Shown: piece by piece, positions 7,732 through 16,981 of the stretch
Position numbering within the stretch: the stretch's first letter is position 1
How the letters are laid out: each line of letters starts with the position of its first letter
DNA from: UBA2784 sp964494625
GTDB taxonomy: Bacteria > Pseudomonadota > Alphaproteobacteria > Micropepsales > Micropepsaceae
Length of the DNA stretch: 64,000 nucleotides
Direction of reading: 5' to 3'
NCBI GenBank assembly: GCA_964494625.1
Contig: CAZBRT010000003.1
Coordinates: forward strand, 310,001 to 374,000
Notes under the pieces: model-generated
Seen by the model: only the letters and a program-made list of their open reading frames with translations
The model's database searches: none
What the model was told of the DNA's origin: nothing
Made by a program: the position numbers and the translations under genes

Positions 7732-10005
7732 TCACCCGCCCGGTTTGGCGTTGATCGCCTTGGCGGCTTCGATCGCGCAATCATAGGGCAGGTCGAGCTC
7801 CATGCAGAAGTCCGGCCATTTGCCCGAGCGTTGCCAATATTCGGCCAGTCCGGTTGCCTCGAAAATCTTCCAGATCCGCAAATCCCGGCGCATCGGCGCC
7901 AATTCGTGCGCAAACAACACGTTTGTCATCGCGCGACTAAATGGGAAAGCAGTCGGAACGACTTCAAAATTCACAGGAGCGTCGGCATAGCCGCGCTCAA
8001 TGAAGAGCGTCTCGGCGACAGCATACGCGCCGTCCACATCCTTGAGGGAAACAAGATTGATGATGCGCTGAAGCGCATCGGCCTGGCCATGGATGGGCTG
8101 CGCAATCAAATCGGCGCGGATGGTTTCCAATGCCGCGGTGTCATTGGCAGCAACTGCCTCAAATACAGCGAGAAACTCCTTCAGGCTTTCTGACTGCGTG
8201 ATCGTGCGCTGCGCCTCCGGCGGAAGCAGCGCAACGGCCGCTTGCGCCTTGGCAAGTGCGGCGCGTGCTTCCGGGATGTCTCCGTCGGCCAGATAGGCGC
8301 CCGAGATGCCAAACCAGTTGGTGGCAGAGAGCGGTTCGCGCGCCGATTGTTCGGTGACAAACCGCTCAACAGCTGCCATCTGCCGCGCGTCGAGCAGAAA
8401 CTGGAAATAGCGCGAGCCCTTCAGCCCTGACAGCGGGTCGAGATCATAGGCGCGCTTGGCCAGTTGCAGCGCTTCCGAATTGCGCCCGGTTTCGGCATAT
8501 CCGAAGGTGGCGACAAGATGCATCACGTCGCTGTCGCCCGGTTCAAGTTCCAGCGCCTTGAATGTCGTGGCCAGTCGTTCGGAGAGGGTGGCGTCAGGAT
8601 CAAAGCGTGCGACCACCACATGGGGTTCACCAAGGCCCGGATCAAGCGCGATGGCACGCCGGGCGGCTTCACGCGCCTTCTCGATCAGCGCCAGTTGTTC
8701 CTCACCCACGGCCCAATTCTGCCGTTGCGCATAGGCGCTGGCAAGCGCTGACCACGCGCGTGCAAAATTCGGCGAGATGCGTACGGCATCTTCCAGAAGC
8801 GACGTTGCCTCGGTTGGCTGACTGGAGGCGATAATCTCCGTGGAGGAGCGTCCGCTGCCATTGCGCCACGCATCGCGGCCGCGCAGATAGGCGTCGAAGG
8901 CGGCCGTGTCGATGGTCACGCCCTGGCGCAGGGATTCCGGTGCCACCACGCGAAGCGCAAATGCCACCCGCAAGGCAATCTCGTTCTGCACGGAAAGCGC
9001 ATCCGACACCGGGCGGTCAAACACCTCGGTCCAAATGGTCTCGCCGGTTGCCACATAGGTAAGTTCTGTCGTGATCCGCATCGTGTCGCCCTCGCGGCGG
9101 ATCGTGCCGTTGAGGATATGCGTTGCGTTCAGCGCGACGGCGATTTCCTGCAGGCTGCGGCCAGAATCGCGGAAGCTGAAGCTTGATGTGCGCGAGACCA
9201 CGCGCAGACCCTCGATGCGCGACAGCGTGTACTGGATCTCCTCGCTGACGCCGTCGGCGAAATACTGCAGGTCGCGGCTGGCGGACCGGTCCTCGAACGG
9301 CAGCACCGCGACCAGCGGCTGCTGTGGCTGGGTTATCTCGGCGGTCGGCGCGCCCGTGTCGCCGATGATGCCGGAGAGCCAGAGGAAGAGCGCAATCACC
9401 AATGCGCCTGCAGCAGCGGCATAGGCAGGCCAATAGGCCTTCCACGCGTTTTCCTGGGGTGGGCGCGACACGCTGACACCGGGCGGCGCCAGCACAAAGG
9501 CCTCGATGCTCTCGCGCATCTTGTTGAGGGTGATCCGACCGACAGGATGGAACGTTGTGCCGCCGCCATCGCGCACTTGTGTGCGTACGACTTCACTCAC
9601 AAGCGCGGTGCCGGGGGAGGCCGCCTGTTCCAGCCGGGCTGCAACATTGACGCCGTGGCCAAGCAGGTCGCCGTTCTCAAGTACCGTCACTTCGCCCAGA
9701 TGCAGGCCGATGCGCAAAGTCGGCAGCCGATCACCGGCATGGAGCAGGGCCATCGCCGCCACCGCACCCGCACTGGCGGACGGGAACTCGATCATCACGC
9801 CGTCGCCTGAGGTATTGAAGATGCGGCCGCCCTGGGCCTCGGCAATCTCACCGGCCACGCGGCGCAATTCGGCCACGCCACGGGCGGCAGCGGCGTCGTC
9901 ATGGGATGAGGCATGACTGAAGCCAGCGATGTCGATGGCAAGGATGGTCGCCAGCCTGCGCTGATGCGCCGGCTTTTCCTCGCTCGTGCCGCTGCCCTCG
10001 CTCAT
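7732..10005 (-). CDS. Class III adenylate/guanylate cyclase with TolB-like and TPR regions
   Basis: 757-residue predicted signalling protein. Residues 15-165 form a class III nucleotidyl cyclase domain. The metal-binding Asp residues are D25 (ILAIDIAGFS) and D68 (NTSGDG), and the transition-state pair is N120/R124 (HGVNVAARLE). A single membrane helix follows near 205-228. After it comes a TolB-N/FlgO-like segment (VAVLPFEDRS, YFADGVSEEI) and then TPR-like helical repeats to the end. Cyclase-TM-TolB-TPR proteins are common in Rhizobiales. The base-selecting Lys position seems to be N64 (GRIFNTSGDG), so nucleotide preference is uncertain. The start ATG at 10005 has AGGGG upstream. No neighbour indicates its ligand or target. 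Confidence 0.88.
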   Translation of the reverse strand: MSEGSGTSEEKPAHQRRLATILAIDIAGFSHASSHDDAAAARGVAELRRVAGEIAEAQGGRIFNTSGDGVMIEFPSASAGAVAAMALLHAGDRLPTLRIGLHLGEVTVLENGDLLGHGVNVAARLEQAASPGTALVSEVVRTQVRDGGGTTFHPVGRITLNKMRESIEAFVLAPPGVSVSRPPQENAWKAYWPAYAAAAGALVIALFLWLSGIIGDTGAPTAEITQPQQPLVAVLPFEDRSASRDLQYFADGVSEEIQYTLSRIEGLRVVSRTSSFSFRDSGRSLQEIAVALNATHILNGTIRREGDTMRITTELTYVATGETIWTEVFDRPVSDALSVQNEIALRVAFALRVVAPESLRQGVTIDTAAFDAYLRGRDAWRNGSGRSSTEIIASSQPTEATSLLEDAVRISPNFARAWSALASAYAQRQNWAVGEEQLALIEKAREAARRAIALDPGLGEPHVVVARFDPDATLSERLATTFKALELEPGDSDVMHLVATFGYAETGRNSEALQLAKRAYDLDPLSGLKGSRYFQFLLDARQMAAVERFVTEQSAREPLSATNWFGISGAYLADGDIPEARAALAKAQAAVALLPPEAQRTITQSESLKEFLAVFEAVAANDTAALETIRADLIAQPIHGQADALQRIINLVSLKDVDGAYAVAETLFIERGYADAPVNFEVVPTAFPFSRAMTNVLFAHELAPMRRDLRIWKIFEATGLAEYWQRSGKWPDFCMELDLPYDCAIEAAKAINAKPGG

Positions 10006-10117
10006 GGATTCCCCTGTGGTTCTTCCATGTTTACCAGTTGTTCCGCCGCCTGTCAGTGAAGCTCCGGTCACATTTGTGAACTCCCCGTGATTATTGGAAG
10101 GGGGAGGATAATTGAAA

Positions 10118-10141
10118 GGGGCCCGGCGCGAACCGGACCCC
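10118..10141 (-). terminator. Rho-independent terminator of nrdJ
   Basis: Read on the minus strand this is GGGGTCCGG, loop TTCGCG, CCGGGCCCC (9-bp stem with one U-G pair) followed by TTTCAATT. It begins 30 bp after the nrdJ stop codon and lies between nrdJ and the cyclase gene. Confidence 0.7.
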
Positions 10142-10170
10142 CTTATTAGGGCAGGCGGGAGGACTGTTTC

Positions 10171-13100
10171 TTACGAGCAGCCGCTGGTGCCACCGCATGT
10201 ATCGCATTTGAGGCAGGTGCCGTTGCGGACCAGGGTGAAGTTGCCGCAGGAGCCGCAGGCATCACCCTCATAGCCCTTCACGCGGGCCTCGAAGGATTTG
10301 CGCATGTAATCCTCGCGCTTGGCCTTCTTGGGGTCGGGACGTTTGGGGTCAGCAAGGGCCGGTTCAGGTGCGCGCGCGAGTGTGCGCTCCAGCGTTTCGA
10401 CGGCACGGGCGACAGGATTGGCCGATTTCTCAAGACGCGCCTGCGCCTCCTCGACCGCCTCCTCGAAGGCCATGTCATCGTCATCTTCGTCTTCTGCCGG
10501 CATCCGTTCGATCACGGAGACGCGCGAGACCGTTTCCTCGGCCTGAAGCTGCGTGCGCAGTTCCGCCAGTGCCGCCTCGACATCGAGTTTCACGGCTGCG
10601 CCGCCTTCGACGACAACGAGGTTCTGGAACTGCGCGCCGCGCACAAGGCCCGACGAGACGAACTTCTCGACCCGGCGGCCGGGCGTGCGCACGGTATCGC
10701 CATCACCGCCACCAATGCCGTCGCCGGCATCCTTGGGCACGACATGGGCAAGGTCGTGACGCGAGAGATACGAGACCGCCAGTTCGCGGAAAATGTAATC
10801 GAGCACGCTGGTCGCGTTCTTGATCGAGTCATTGCCCTGCACGATGCCTGACGGCTCGAAGCGGGTGAAAGTGAAGGCCTCGACAAACTCTTCCAGCGGC
10901 ACGCCGTATTGCAGACCGATGGAAATCGCGATGGCGAAATTGTTCATCAGGCTGCGGAAAGCGGCGCCTTCCTTGTGCATGTCGATGAAGATCTCGCCGA
11001 TGCGTCCGTCGTCGTACTCGCCGGTGCGCAGATAGACCTTGTGGCCGCCGACAACGGCTTTCTGGGTATAGCCCTTGCGGCGGTCGGGCAGGCGGTCGCG
11101 CGCGGCGGCTTCGCGCACCCGCTCGATCACGCGCTCGACAATGCGCTCGGTGACGACTTGCGTGCGCACGGCAGCAGGCTGGCTTGCCGCAACCGCGGCG
11201 ATGGCGTCTTCGGCGTCCTCGCCATCCTCCACGCCCAGCACCTGGGCCGAGAGCGGCTGCGAGAGTTTGGAGCCGTCGCGGTAAAGCGCGTTCGCCTTGA
11301 GGGCCAGGCGCCAGGACAGCATGTAGGCCTCGCCGCATTCATCAACTGTCGCGTGGTTCGGCATGTTGATGGTCTTGGAGATGGCGCCCGAGATGAACGG
11401 CTGGGCTGCGGCCATCATGTGGATGTGGCTTGTCACCGACAGATAGCGCTTGCCGGTGCGGCCGCACGGATTGGCGCAATCAAAGACAGGCAGGTGCTCG
11501 TCCTTCAGCTGCGGCGCGCCTTCAAGGGTCATGGCGCCGCAAACCCAGAGATTGGCTGCCTCGATCTCGTCCTTCGTAAAGCCGAGTGCGGAAAGCAGGT
11601 CGAAGTTCATGTCGTCAAGCTTGGCCAAGGGAATGCCCAACGTCTTCACGCAGAAATCGTCACCCAGCGTGAAGCGGTTGAAGACGAAGCGGATGTCAAA
11701 GGCAGAGGCAAGCGCTGCTTCGACAGCGGCAATCTCCTTATCGCCAAAGCCCTTGGCCTTGAGGGCCGTGTGTCCGAGCGCATTTGCCCCTTTGAGGGTG
11801 CCGCGGCCCACCGCGTATTTGATGATGGCCTCGATCTGCTCTTCGCCATAGCCCAACGTTGAGAGCGCCTCGGGAACCGCCTGGTTGATGATCTTGAAGT
11901 AGCCGCCGCCAGCCAGCTTCTTGAACTTCACCAGTGCGAAGTCCGGTTCGATGCCGGTCGTGTCGCAATCCATCACAAGGCCGATCGTGCCGGTCGGTGC
12001 GATCACGGTTGCCTGCGCATTGCGGTAGCCGAAGGTCGCGCCGAGTTCGAGCGCCTTGTCCCAGGCGCGCTTTGCGGCGTCCGCAAGGCCGGGCATGTTC
12101 ACATCGCTGTCCTTCAGCGCCACCGGCGTCTGGGACAGGGCCTCATAGCCTTCCGTCTCGCCATAGGCGGCGCGGCGGTGGTTGCGGATGACGCGCAGCA
12201 TGTGCTCGCGGTTTTTGCCATAGCCGGGGAAGGGGCCAAGCTCGGCCGCCATCTCGGCGGAAGTCGCATAGGACACGCCCGTCATGACGGCTGTGAGGGC
12301 GGCGCAGATGCCGCGTCCCGCGTCACTGTCATAGGGAATGCCCGATGCCATCAGGAGGCCGCCGATATTGGCGTAGCCCAGGCCCAGCGTGCGGTACTCG
12401 TAGGAGAGCAGCGCGATCTCGCGGCTCGGGAACTGCGCCATCGTGACCGAGATTTCGAGCACGATGGTCCACAGGCGGCAGGCATGCTCATAGGCTTCGA
12501 TGTCAACGATGGTACGGCCATCCGCGTCCTGCTTGCGGAAAGTCATCAGGTTCATCGAGGCAAGATTGCAGGCTGTGTCGTCCAGGAACATGTATTCCGA
12601 GCACGGGTTCGATGCCCGGATTGGCCCTGAGGCAGGGCAGGTGTGCCAGTCATTGATGGTCGTGTGGAACTGGATGCCCGGATCGGCGCAGGCCCATGCG
12701 GCATAGGAAATCTTGTTCCAGAGGTCACGCGCGTTGATCGTCTTGTGGACCTTGCGGGTACCGTCTCTTGACGTGCGGCGGTGGAGGTTCCACTCGCCAT
12801 CCGCCTCGACCGCATCCAGGAACGCGTCATTGACGCGTACCGAATTGTTCGAGTTCTGGCCCGAGACGGTGAGGTAGGCGTCCGAATCCCAGTCAGTGTC
12901 ATAGGTGCGGAAGTCGATGGACTTGAAGCCCTGCTTGGCAAACTGGATGACGCGCTGGATGTAATTGTCCGGCACCATCGCGCGGCGCGCGGCCAGGACT
13001 TCGGCCTTGAGGGCGGGGTTCTTTTTCGGGTCGAAGCAATCGTCGCCAGAGCCTGCGCAATTGATGCAGGCCTTCATGATGGCGGTCAGGTGTTTCTGCG

Positions 13101-14040
13101 CAATCTTGGAGCCGGTGACGAGGGCTGCAACCTTCTGCTCCTCGATCACCTTCCAGTCGATGAAATCCTCGATATCGGGATGGTCCACATCCACGACGAC
13201 CATCTTGGCCGCGCGGCGCGTCGTGCCGCCCGACTTGATGGCGCCGGCTGCCCGGTCGCCGATCTTGAGGAAGGACATGAGGCCCGACGACTTGCCGCCG
13301 CCCGACAAAGGCTCGTTCTCGCCGCGGAGGTCCGAGAAGTTGGAGCCGGTGCCCGAACCATATTTGAAGAGACGCGCCTCGCGGACCCAGAGGTCCATGA
13401 TGCCGCCCTCGTTCACGAGGTCGTCGCGCACACCCTGGATGAAGCAGGCATGCGGCTGCGGGTGTTCGTAGGAGCTCTTCGAAGCCACAAGCTCGCCCGA
13501 CTTGAAATCCACATAGAAATGGCCCTGGCCGGGGCCATCAATGCCATAGGCCCAGTGGAGACCCGTGTTGAACCATTGCGGCGAGTTGGGGGCTGCCATC
13601 TGCATGGCCAGCATGTAGCGGTGCTCGTCGAAGAAGGCGCGCGCGTCTTCCTCGGTGTCAAAATAGCCGCCCTTCCAGCCCCAGTAGGTCCAGGTGCCGG
13701 CCAGGCGGTCAAAGACCTGACGGGCGGAGATTTCGCCGCCGAAGCGCTCTTTCTCCGGCAGGCCCGCCAAAGCGGTCTCATCCGGCATGCTGCGCCACAG
13801 CCATGACGGCACGTTGTTCTCCTCGAACTTGCGCAGCACGCGGGCAACGCCGGCGCGCCGGAAGTATTTCTGCGCAAGAACGTCAGAGGCGACCTGACTC
13901 CAATGGGCAGGCACTTCGATCCCTTCCTGACGGAAGACGATCGATCCATCCGGATTGCGGATCTCGCTGGTGATGAGGTGAAAGTCGATGCCCGCATAGG
14001 CATCCTTGGTGGATTCGGTGAAATGACGGCGGATACGCAT
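10171..14040 (-). CDS. nrdJ: Vitamin B12-dependent (class II) ribonucleotide reductase
   Basis: Adenosylcobalamin-dependent reductase of ribonucleotides, 1289 aa, the long alphaproteobacterial form. The active-site segment SNPCSEYMFLDDTACNLASM contains the N-x-C-x-E catalytic motif. The later TFTRFEPSGIVQGNDSIKNA is the TSCPD region. The C-terminus (CGSCGNFTLVRNGTCLKCD, then CGGTSGC) is a cysteine-rich, zinc-ribbon-like tail suited to electron delivery. The ATG at 14040 is preceded by AAGGGG with 7-nt spacing; the 40 in-frame residues upstream look like leader sequence. No class I genes are in the window. Regulation by NrdR is suggested by two boxes about 300 bp upstream. Confidence 0.96.
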   Translation of the reverse strand: MRIRRHFTESTKDAYAGIDFHLITSEIRNPDGSIVFRQEGIEVPAHWSQVASDVLAQKYFRRAGVARVLRKFEENNVPSWLWRSMPDETALAGLPEKERFGGEISARQVFDRLAGTWTYWGWKGGYFDTEEDARAFFDEHRYMLAMQMAAPNSPQWFNTGLHWAYGIDGPGQGHFYVDFKSGELVASKSSYEHPQPHACFIQGVRDDLVNEGGIMDLWVREARLFKYGSGTGSNFSDLRGENEPLSGGGKSSGLMSFLKIGDRAAGAIKSGGTTRRAAKMVVVDVDHPDIEDFIDWKVIEEQKVAALVTGSKIAQKHLTAIMKACINCAGSGDDCFDPKKNPALKAEVLAARRAMVPDNYIQRVIQFAKQGFKSIDFRTYDTDWDSDAYLTVSGQNSNNSVRVNDAFLDAVEADGEWNLHRRTSRDGTRKVHKTINARDLWNKISYAAWACADPGIQFHTTINDWHTCPASGPIRASNPCSEYMFLDDTACNLASMNLMTFRKQDADGRTIVDIEAYEHACRLWTIVLEISVTMAQFPSREIALLSYEYRTLGLGYANIGGLLMASGIPYDSDAGRGICAALTAVMTGVSYATSAEMAAELGPFPGYGKNREHMLRVIRNHRRAAYGETEGYEALSQTPVALKDSDVNMPGLADAAKRAWDKALELGATFGYRNAQATVIAPTGTIGLVMDCDTTGIEPDFALVKFKKLAGGGYFKIINQAVPEALSTLGYGEEQIEAIIKYAVGRGTLKGANALGHTALKAKGFGDKEIAAVEAALASAFDIRFVFNRFTLGDDFCVKTLGIPLAKLDDMNFDLLSALGFTKDEIEAANLWVCGAMTLEGAPQLKDEHLPVFDCANPCGRTGKRYLSVTSHIHMMAAAQPFISGAISKTINMPNHATVDECGEAYMLSWRLALKANALYRDGSKLSQPLSAQVLGVEDGEDAEDAIAAVAASQPAAVRTQVVTERIVERVIERVREAAARDRLPDRRKGYTQKAVVGGHKVYLRTGEYDDGRIGEIFIDMHKEGAAFRSLMNNFAIAISIGLQYGVPLEEFVEAFTFTRFEPSGIVQGNDSIKNATSVLDYIFRELAVSYLSRHDLAHVVPKDAGDGIGGGDGDTVRTPGRRVEKFVSSGLVRGAQFQNLVVVEGGAAVKLDVEAALAELRTQLQAEETVSRVSVIERMPAEDEDDDDMAFEEAVEEAQARLEKSANPVARAVETLERTLARAPEPALADPKRPDPKKAKREDYMRKSFEARVKGYEGDACGSCGNFTLVRNGTCLKCDTCGGTSGCS

Positions 14041-14692
14041 CGCTTGCCCCTTGCAGCCCTTTTGGCAGCCCTTTTTTGAGTGACTCGTCCCTTGCGGCTG
14101 GGTTCGGGTGCTGCGCGTGTTTCCCCGCGCAAGCCCCCCGGATCCACCCGTGGGCGTCATCGATTTTTTTTTGGTCCCCCGGCCCTGGCGCGCGGCAATG
14201 CCGGGCGTTTTCAGCCGTCCCCTCAGTGCCGCTTCGCCCCTTGTCCAACCCGGTTTGCCCGGGCCCCACCCACGCGGAACAGGTTCGTTGTCGTCACTTC
14301 AGGTCACGAAACTGAAACAGGGATTGGGGCGGCCCGCAACAGATTTTGTGTTACCAAAACGGGGCGACGCTAGATGTAGTGGCTGTGGAAAAGATCGAAA
14401 AGCCAAGCCATGAAAGGCGATTGCGGTGCCTTTCTGCACTGCACGATGGAACTGAAAATATTTTTCGCGGAAACGGTTGCCCCGGGCCGTCAATTCTGCC
14501 TTCCGGATGCGCTTGCAGAAACGTGCGCGAGTTGCGGTTCCGAAACAATCCAACTCTTCTTGAATGGCCTGCCCGACATCCTTATGCATGACCCGCCGAC
14601 GCGCGGTTTGCACCGCCGGGCTTCCTGAAACGCCGGGAAATCCCCTCCGGGGAATCACGGGATCATGCAATACCCGTTGCCCAAGTTCACGG
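14041..14692. other. Divergent intergenic region, nrdJ / response regulator
   Basis: 652 bases with no convincing gene. The nrdJ side has an unusually long leader (about 300 nt from the NrdR-like boxes to the ATG) that includes an eight-T run at 14165-14172. I looked there for a cobalamin riboswitch and did not find a convincing B12 box. The right half holds the presumed promoter of the response regulator, but no strong -35/-10 pair stands out. Confidence 0.5.
14336..14382 (-). promoter_or_regulatory. Tandem NrdR-box-like operators upstream of nrdJ
   Basis: On the minus strand, CCACTACATCTAGCGT (14367-14382) and ACACAAAATCTGTTGC (14336-14351) both resemble the NrdR box, acaCwAtATaTwGtgt. The invariant C at position 4 of each box is exactly 31 bp apart, about three helical turns, which is how known NrdR boxes are paired. 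The first box is strong; the second is degenerate in its 3' half. NrdR represses ribonucleotide reductase genes in many bacteria; nrdR itself is not in the window. Confidence 0.65.
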
Positions 14693-15241
14693 ATGGACAG
14701 ACACGTGTCGTCAACAGGATCAGCAACTGGCGTGACAGCGCGACGGCTAGCCGCGCTTGATGTCTATGTGCTGGAAGACAACGCGCAAACGCGCCGCCTG
14801 ATCTGCACGGTCCTGCGTACGCTGGGTGTCGGCAATGTGCGCGAGTCGGGTGAAGGCAATCTGGCGCTTGCCGAAATCCGCCAGAAAGTTCCCGACATCA
14901 TCTTCTCGGACTGGGAAATGCAGCCGATGGGCGGCGCCGAATTTGTGCGCACGCTGCGGCACGAATCGCGGGGTGACGCGGCCAAGACGCCCGTGATCGT
15001 GCTCTCTGCGCACACCAGCCTTGTCGTCATCAAGGAAGCTTTGGACGCGGGGGCCAACCAGTTCCTGGCCAAGCCCGTGGTGCCCGGCAAGCTGCTTGAG
15101 CGCATCGCGTTCGTTCTCAACGACCGCCGCCAACTCGTTCTGAAAGACGGGCATTATGTCTTTGCCGCGCCCGCTTCCGCTGCTGGCGACGCGGTGCCAA
15201 CGGTCAGAGGGATCGGAAAGGAAGCCTGGGAAGTCGACTAG
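14693..15241 (+). CDS. Single-domain response regulator (receiver)
   Basis: About 182 residues, essentially one CheY-like receiver domain with a short tail. It starts DVYVLEDNAQTRRLI (acidic pocket). The phosphoacceptor is D73 in DIIFSDWEMQPMGG, Ser/Thr switching lies in PVIVLSAHTS, and the conserved Lys is K127 in NQFLAKPVVPGKL. No output domain is visible and no histidine kinase lies nearby, so it is an orphan regulator or phosphate shuttle. The start is uncertain: the ATG at 14693 lacks a clear ribosome site, and a GTG at 14705 is possible. It points toward the NDUFA12 gene. Confidence 0.85.
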   Translation: MDRHVSSTGSATGVTARRLAALDVYVLEDNAQTRRLICTVLRTLGVGNVRESGEGNLALAEIRQKVPDIIFSDWEMQPMGGAEFVRTLRHESRGDAAKTPVIVLSAHTSLVVIKEALDAGANQFLAKPVVPGKLLERIAFVLNDRRQLVLKDGHYVFAAPASAAGDAVPTVRGIGKEAWEVD

Positions 15242-15338
15242 TATGCCGCCTTTACCCCCGGGGCATGCACTGGCATATTCGCGCCATGTTTCGGCGGACC
15301 TGCCGATCCCGAAAAATCCAGTCATCATGGGACGTTGA

Positions 15339-15746
15339 ATGCGCACCTTCAGCCAGCTTTTCACATGGTGGAACGGCACCACAATTTCGACCCGCATCGG
15401 CACATGGCTGAAGGGCGAGAAGGTGGGCGAGGACATTCACGGCAACCGCTATTACCGCAACCGCTCCAGCGGTCGCCGCTGGGTGCAGTACAAGGGCTAT
15501 GCCGAGCCTTCGAGCGTGCCGGCGGAATGGCATGGCTGGCTGCACCATACGCTGGAGAAGCCGCCAACCGAAGCGCCTCTGCCGGTGCAGGCCTGGGAAA
15601 AGGACGGCGCTCCCAACATGACGGGCACGCCCTACGCCTGGCGCCCCAAGGGCAGCCTCTATCGTGATGGCAAGCGGGACGCGGCCACGGGCGACTATGA
15701 ACCCTGGCAGCCGGGGAAACCCGGCGACCAGACAAAGGTGCCATGA
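15339..15746 (+). CDS. NADH:ubiquinone oxidoreductase accessory subunit, NDUFA12 family
   Basis: 135-residue homologue of the mitochondrial complex I B17.2/NDUFA12 subunit, found in alphaproteobacteria as an accessory subunit at the peripheral arm. The family pattern is clear: TRIGTWLKGEKVGEDIHGNR, YYRNRSSGRRWVQYKG, AEPSSVPAEWHGWLHH, and the C-terminal WRPKGSL. It is unlinked to a nuo operon, which is normal. The gap to the MlaD-like gene is 13 bp. Confidence 0.95.
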   Translation: MRTFSQLFTWWNGTTISTRIGTWLKGEKVGEDIHGNRYYRNRSSGRRWVQYKGYAEPSSVPAEWHGWLHHTLEKPPTEAPLPVQAWEKDGAPNMTGTPYAWRPKGSLYRDGKRDAATGDYEPWQPGKPGDQTKVP

Positions 15747-15759
15747 TGGGGGCGCCATA

Positions 15760-16233
15760 ATGGGCAATTCCTTCGTTGAAACCATTGTGGGCGCGCTCGT
15801 CATCGCGGCGGCGGCCTTGTTTGTTTTCTATGCCCGCGCGACCGTGAGTGCGGGCGACGGCGGCGGCTATGAGCTGGTAGCCAAATTCGACCGGGTGGAC
15901 GGCGTTACCTCGGGATCGGATGTGCGGATGAAGGGGATCAAGATCGGCACTGTGACCACGCTAGATCTCGACCAGACGCGCTACATGGCGGTCGCGCGCC
16001 TTTCCATCACTGCGGGCGTCATGATCCCGACCGACAGCTCGGTCAAGATTACGTCCGACGGTCTTCTGGGCGGCGCCTATCTTTCGGTCGATCCGGGCGG
16101 TGATGATACGATGCTGGCCGATGGCGGCGAGATCGTGAACACCCAGGGCTCGATTGACCTGATCGGTCTCATCAGCAAGGCCGTGTTCAGCGCGGGCAGC
16201 AGCAGCGAGGATGGCGCGGCAACCTCCCCCTGA
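15760..16233 (+). CDS. mlaD: MlaD-type MCE domain lipid-transport protein
   Basis: 157 residues: one N-terminal membrane helix (IVGALVIAAAALFVFYA) and one MCE domain with VAKFDRVDGVTSGSDVRM and GIKIGTV. In the Mla pathway, MlaD hexamers at the inner membrane pass phospholipids between the membranes. The C-terminal hydrophobic segment (SIDLIGLISKAVF) corresponds to the helix forming the central pore in E. coli MlaD. It is separated from mlaE/F, as is common in alphaproteobacteria. The ATG at 15760 follows a G-rich site at 15747-15751. Confidence 0.9.
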   Translation: MGNSFVETIVGALVIAAAALFVFYARATVSAGDGGGYELVAKFDRVDGVTSGSDVRMKGIKIGTVTTLDLDQTRYMAVARLSITAGVMIPTDSSVKITSDGLLGGAYLSVDPGGDDTMLADGGEIVNTQGSIDLIGLISKAVFSAGSSSEDGAATSP

Positions 16234-16369
16234 AGCCGCCTTGGATGGCCGACCGCTTAACCATGAGGGCAAAAGAGGGCGTCGCCGAGAGGCCACTTCC
16301 GTTGCGAAACTTGTTCCGGCGGCTTGCCCTGTCTTGCCTTTGCCCCAATTGCATGCGGATTTGTGCGCC

Positions 16370-16975
16370 ATGAAACGGATCGCCCTTCTTGCCCTTGCCG
16401 CTGCCGGACTTGCCGCATTCTTTGCGTCGGCGACCTTGCGCGCAGAAGACAGCTCGGTTGCAACGCTCACGCTGGCGCCGCAGCCGCTGGACCATGTCGG
16501 CACGATGGAAGACGCCGTGCGAGATGCGCAGGGTGTGCGCCGCATGGCGATCCTGGGCGGCATGGAGAAAATCACCGGGCGCACGACCGACATGAATGCG
16601 CCCATCGGTGTCGCCATCCGCTACTCCAAGCTCACCATCGTGCCGCAGATGTGCTACACGCGCGCGCCCGAAGAGACGCCTGAGACGAGCGTCTTCCTTG
16701 ATATCTATGAAGAGACACCCGGCCTCAATGAGGAGGGCGAGATTGACGGCGACGCACCCGTGCAGACGCGGCGCATCTTCTCGGGCTGGATGTTTGCTTC
16801 AAGCCCTGCGCTCAACGCGCTGGAGCATCCCGTGCTCGATGTCTGGGTGCTGGGTTGCGAGATCGACGATCCCAACGCTGTGGTGGCGGCAGAGCCCGAA
16901 GTCGAACTTCCGGAAATCATTCCCCAGCCCAAGCCGCCCGGCGATGACGATGGCACGGGCGCTGTTCTCGACTGA
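16370..16975 (+). CDS. DUF2155 domain-containing secreted protein
   Basis: 201 residues with a signal peptide (MKRIALLALAAAGLAAFFAS, then a likely cleavage after LRA). The core has AILGGMEKITGRTTDMNAPI, FGxL-like spacing replaced by IRYSKLTIVPQMCYTRAPEE, then VFLDIYEE, FSGWMFASSPALNALEHPVL and DVWVLGC, which together define DUF2155. The two cysteines (MCYTR and LGCEI) could form a disulfide. Function is unknown; the gene commonly sits between NDUFA12 and aat in alphaproteobacteria, as here. It converges on aat with a 6-bp gap. Confidence 0.9.
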   Translation: MKRIALLALAAAGLAAFFASATLRAEDSSVATLTLAPQPLDHVGTMEDAVRDAQGVRRMAILGGMEKITGRTTDMNAPIGVAIRYSKLTIVPQMCYTRAPEETPETSVFLDIYEETPGLNEEGEIDGDAPVQTRRIFSGWMFASSPALNALEHPVLDVWVLGCEIDDPNAVVAAEPEVELPEIIPQPKPPGDDDGTGAVLD

Positions 16976-16981
16976 TCCTGA

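Noticed and set aside
10909..13806. Long open frames on the plus strand opposite nrdJ
   Set aside because: They are antisense to a well-conserved gene, have His/Arg-rich shadow composition typical of GC-rich DNA, and lack ribosome sites and family motifs.
14041..14335. Cobalamin riboswitch ahead of nrdJ
   Set aside because: No convincing B12 box or kissing-loop core could be assembled on the minus strand, and a B12-off switch before a B12-dependent enzyme is not expected.
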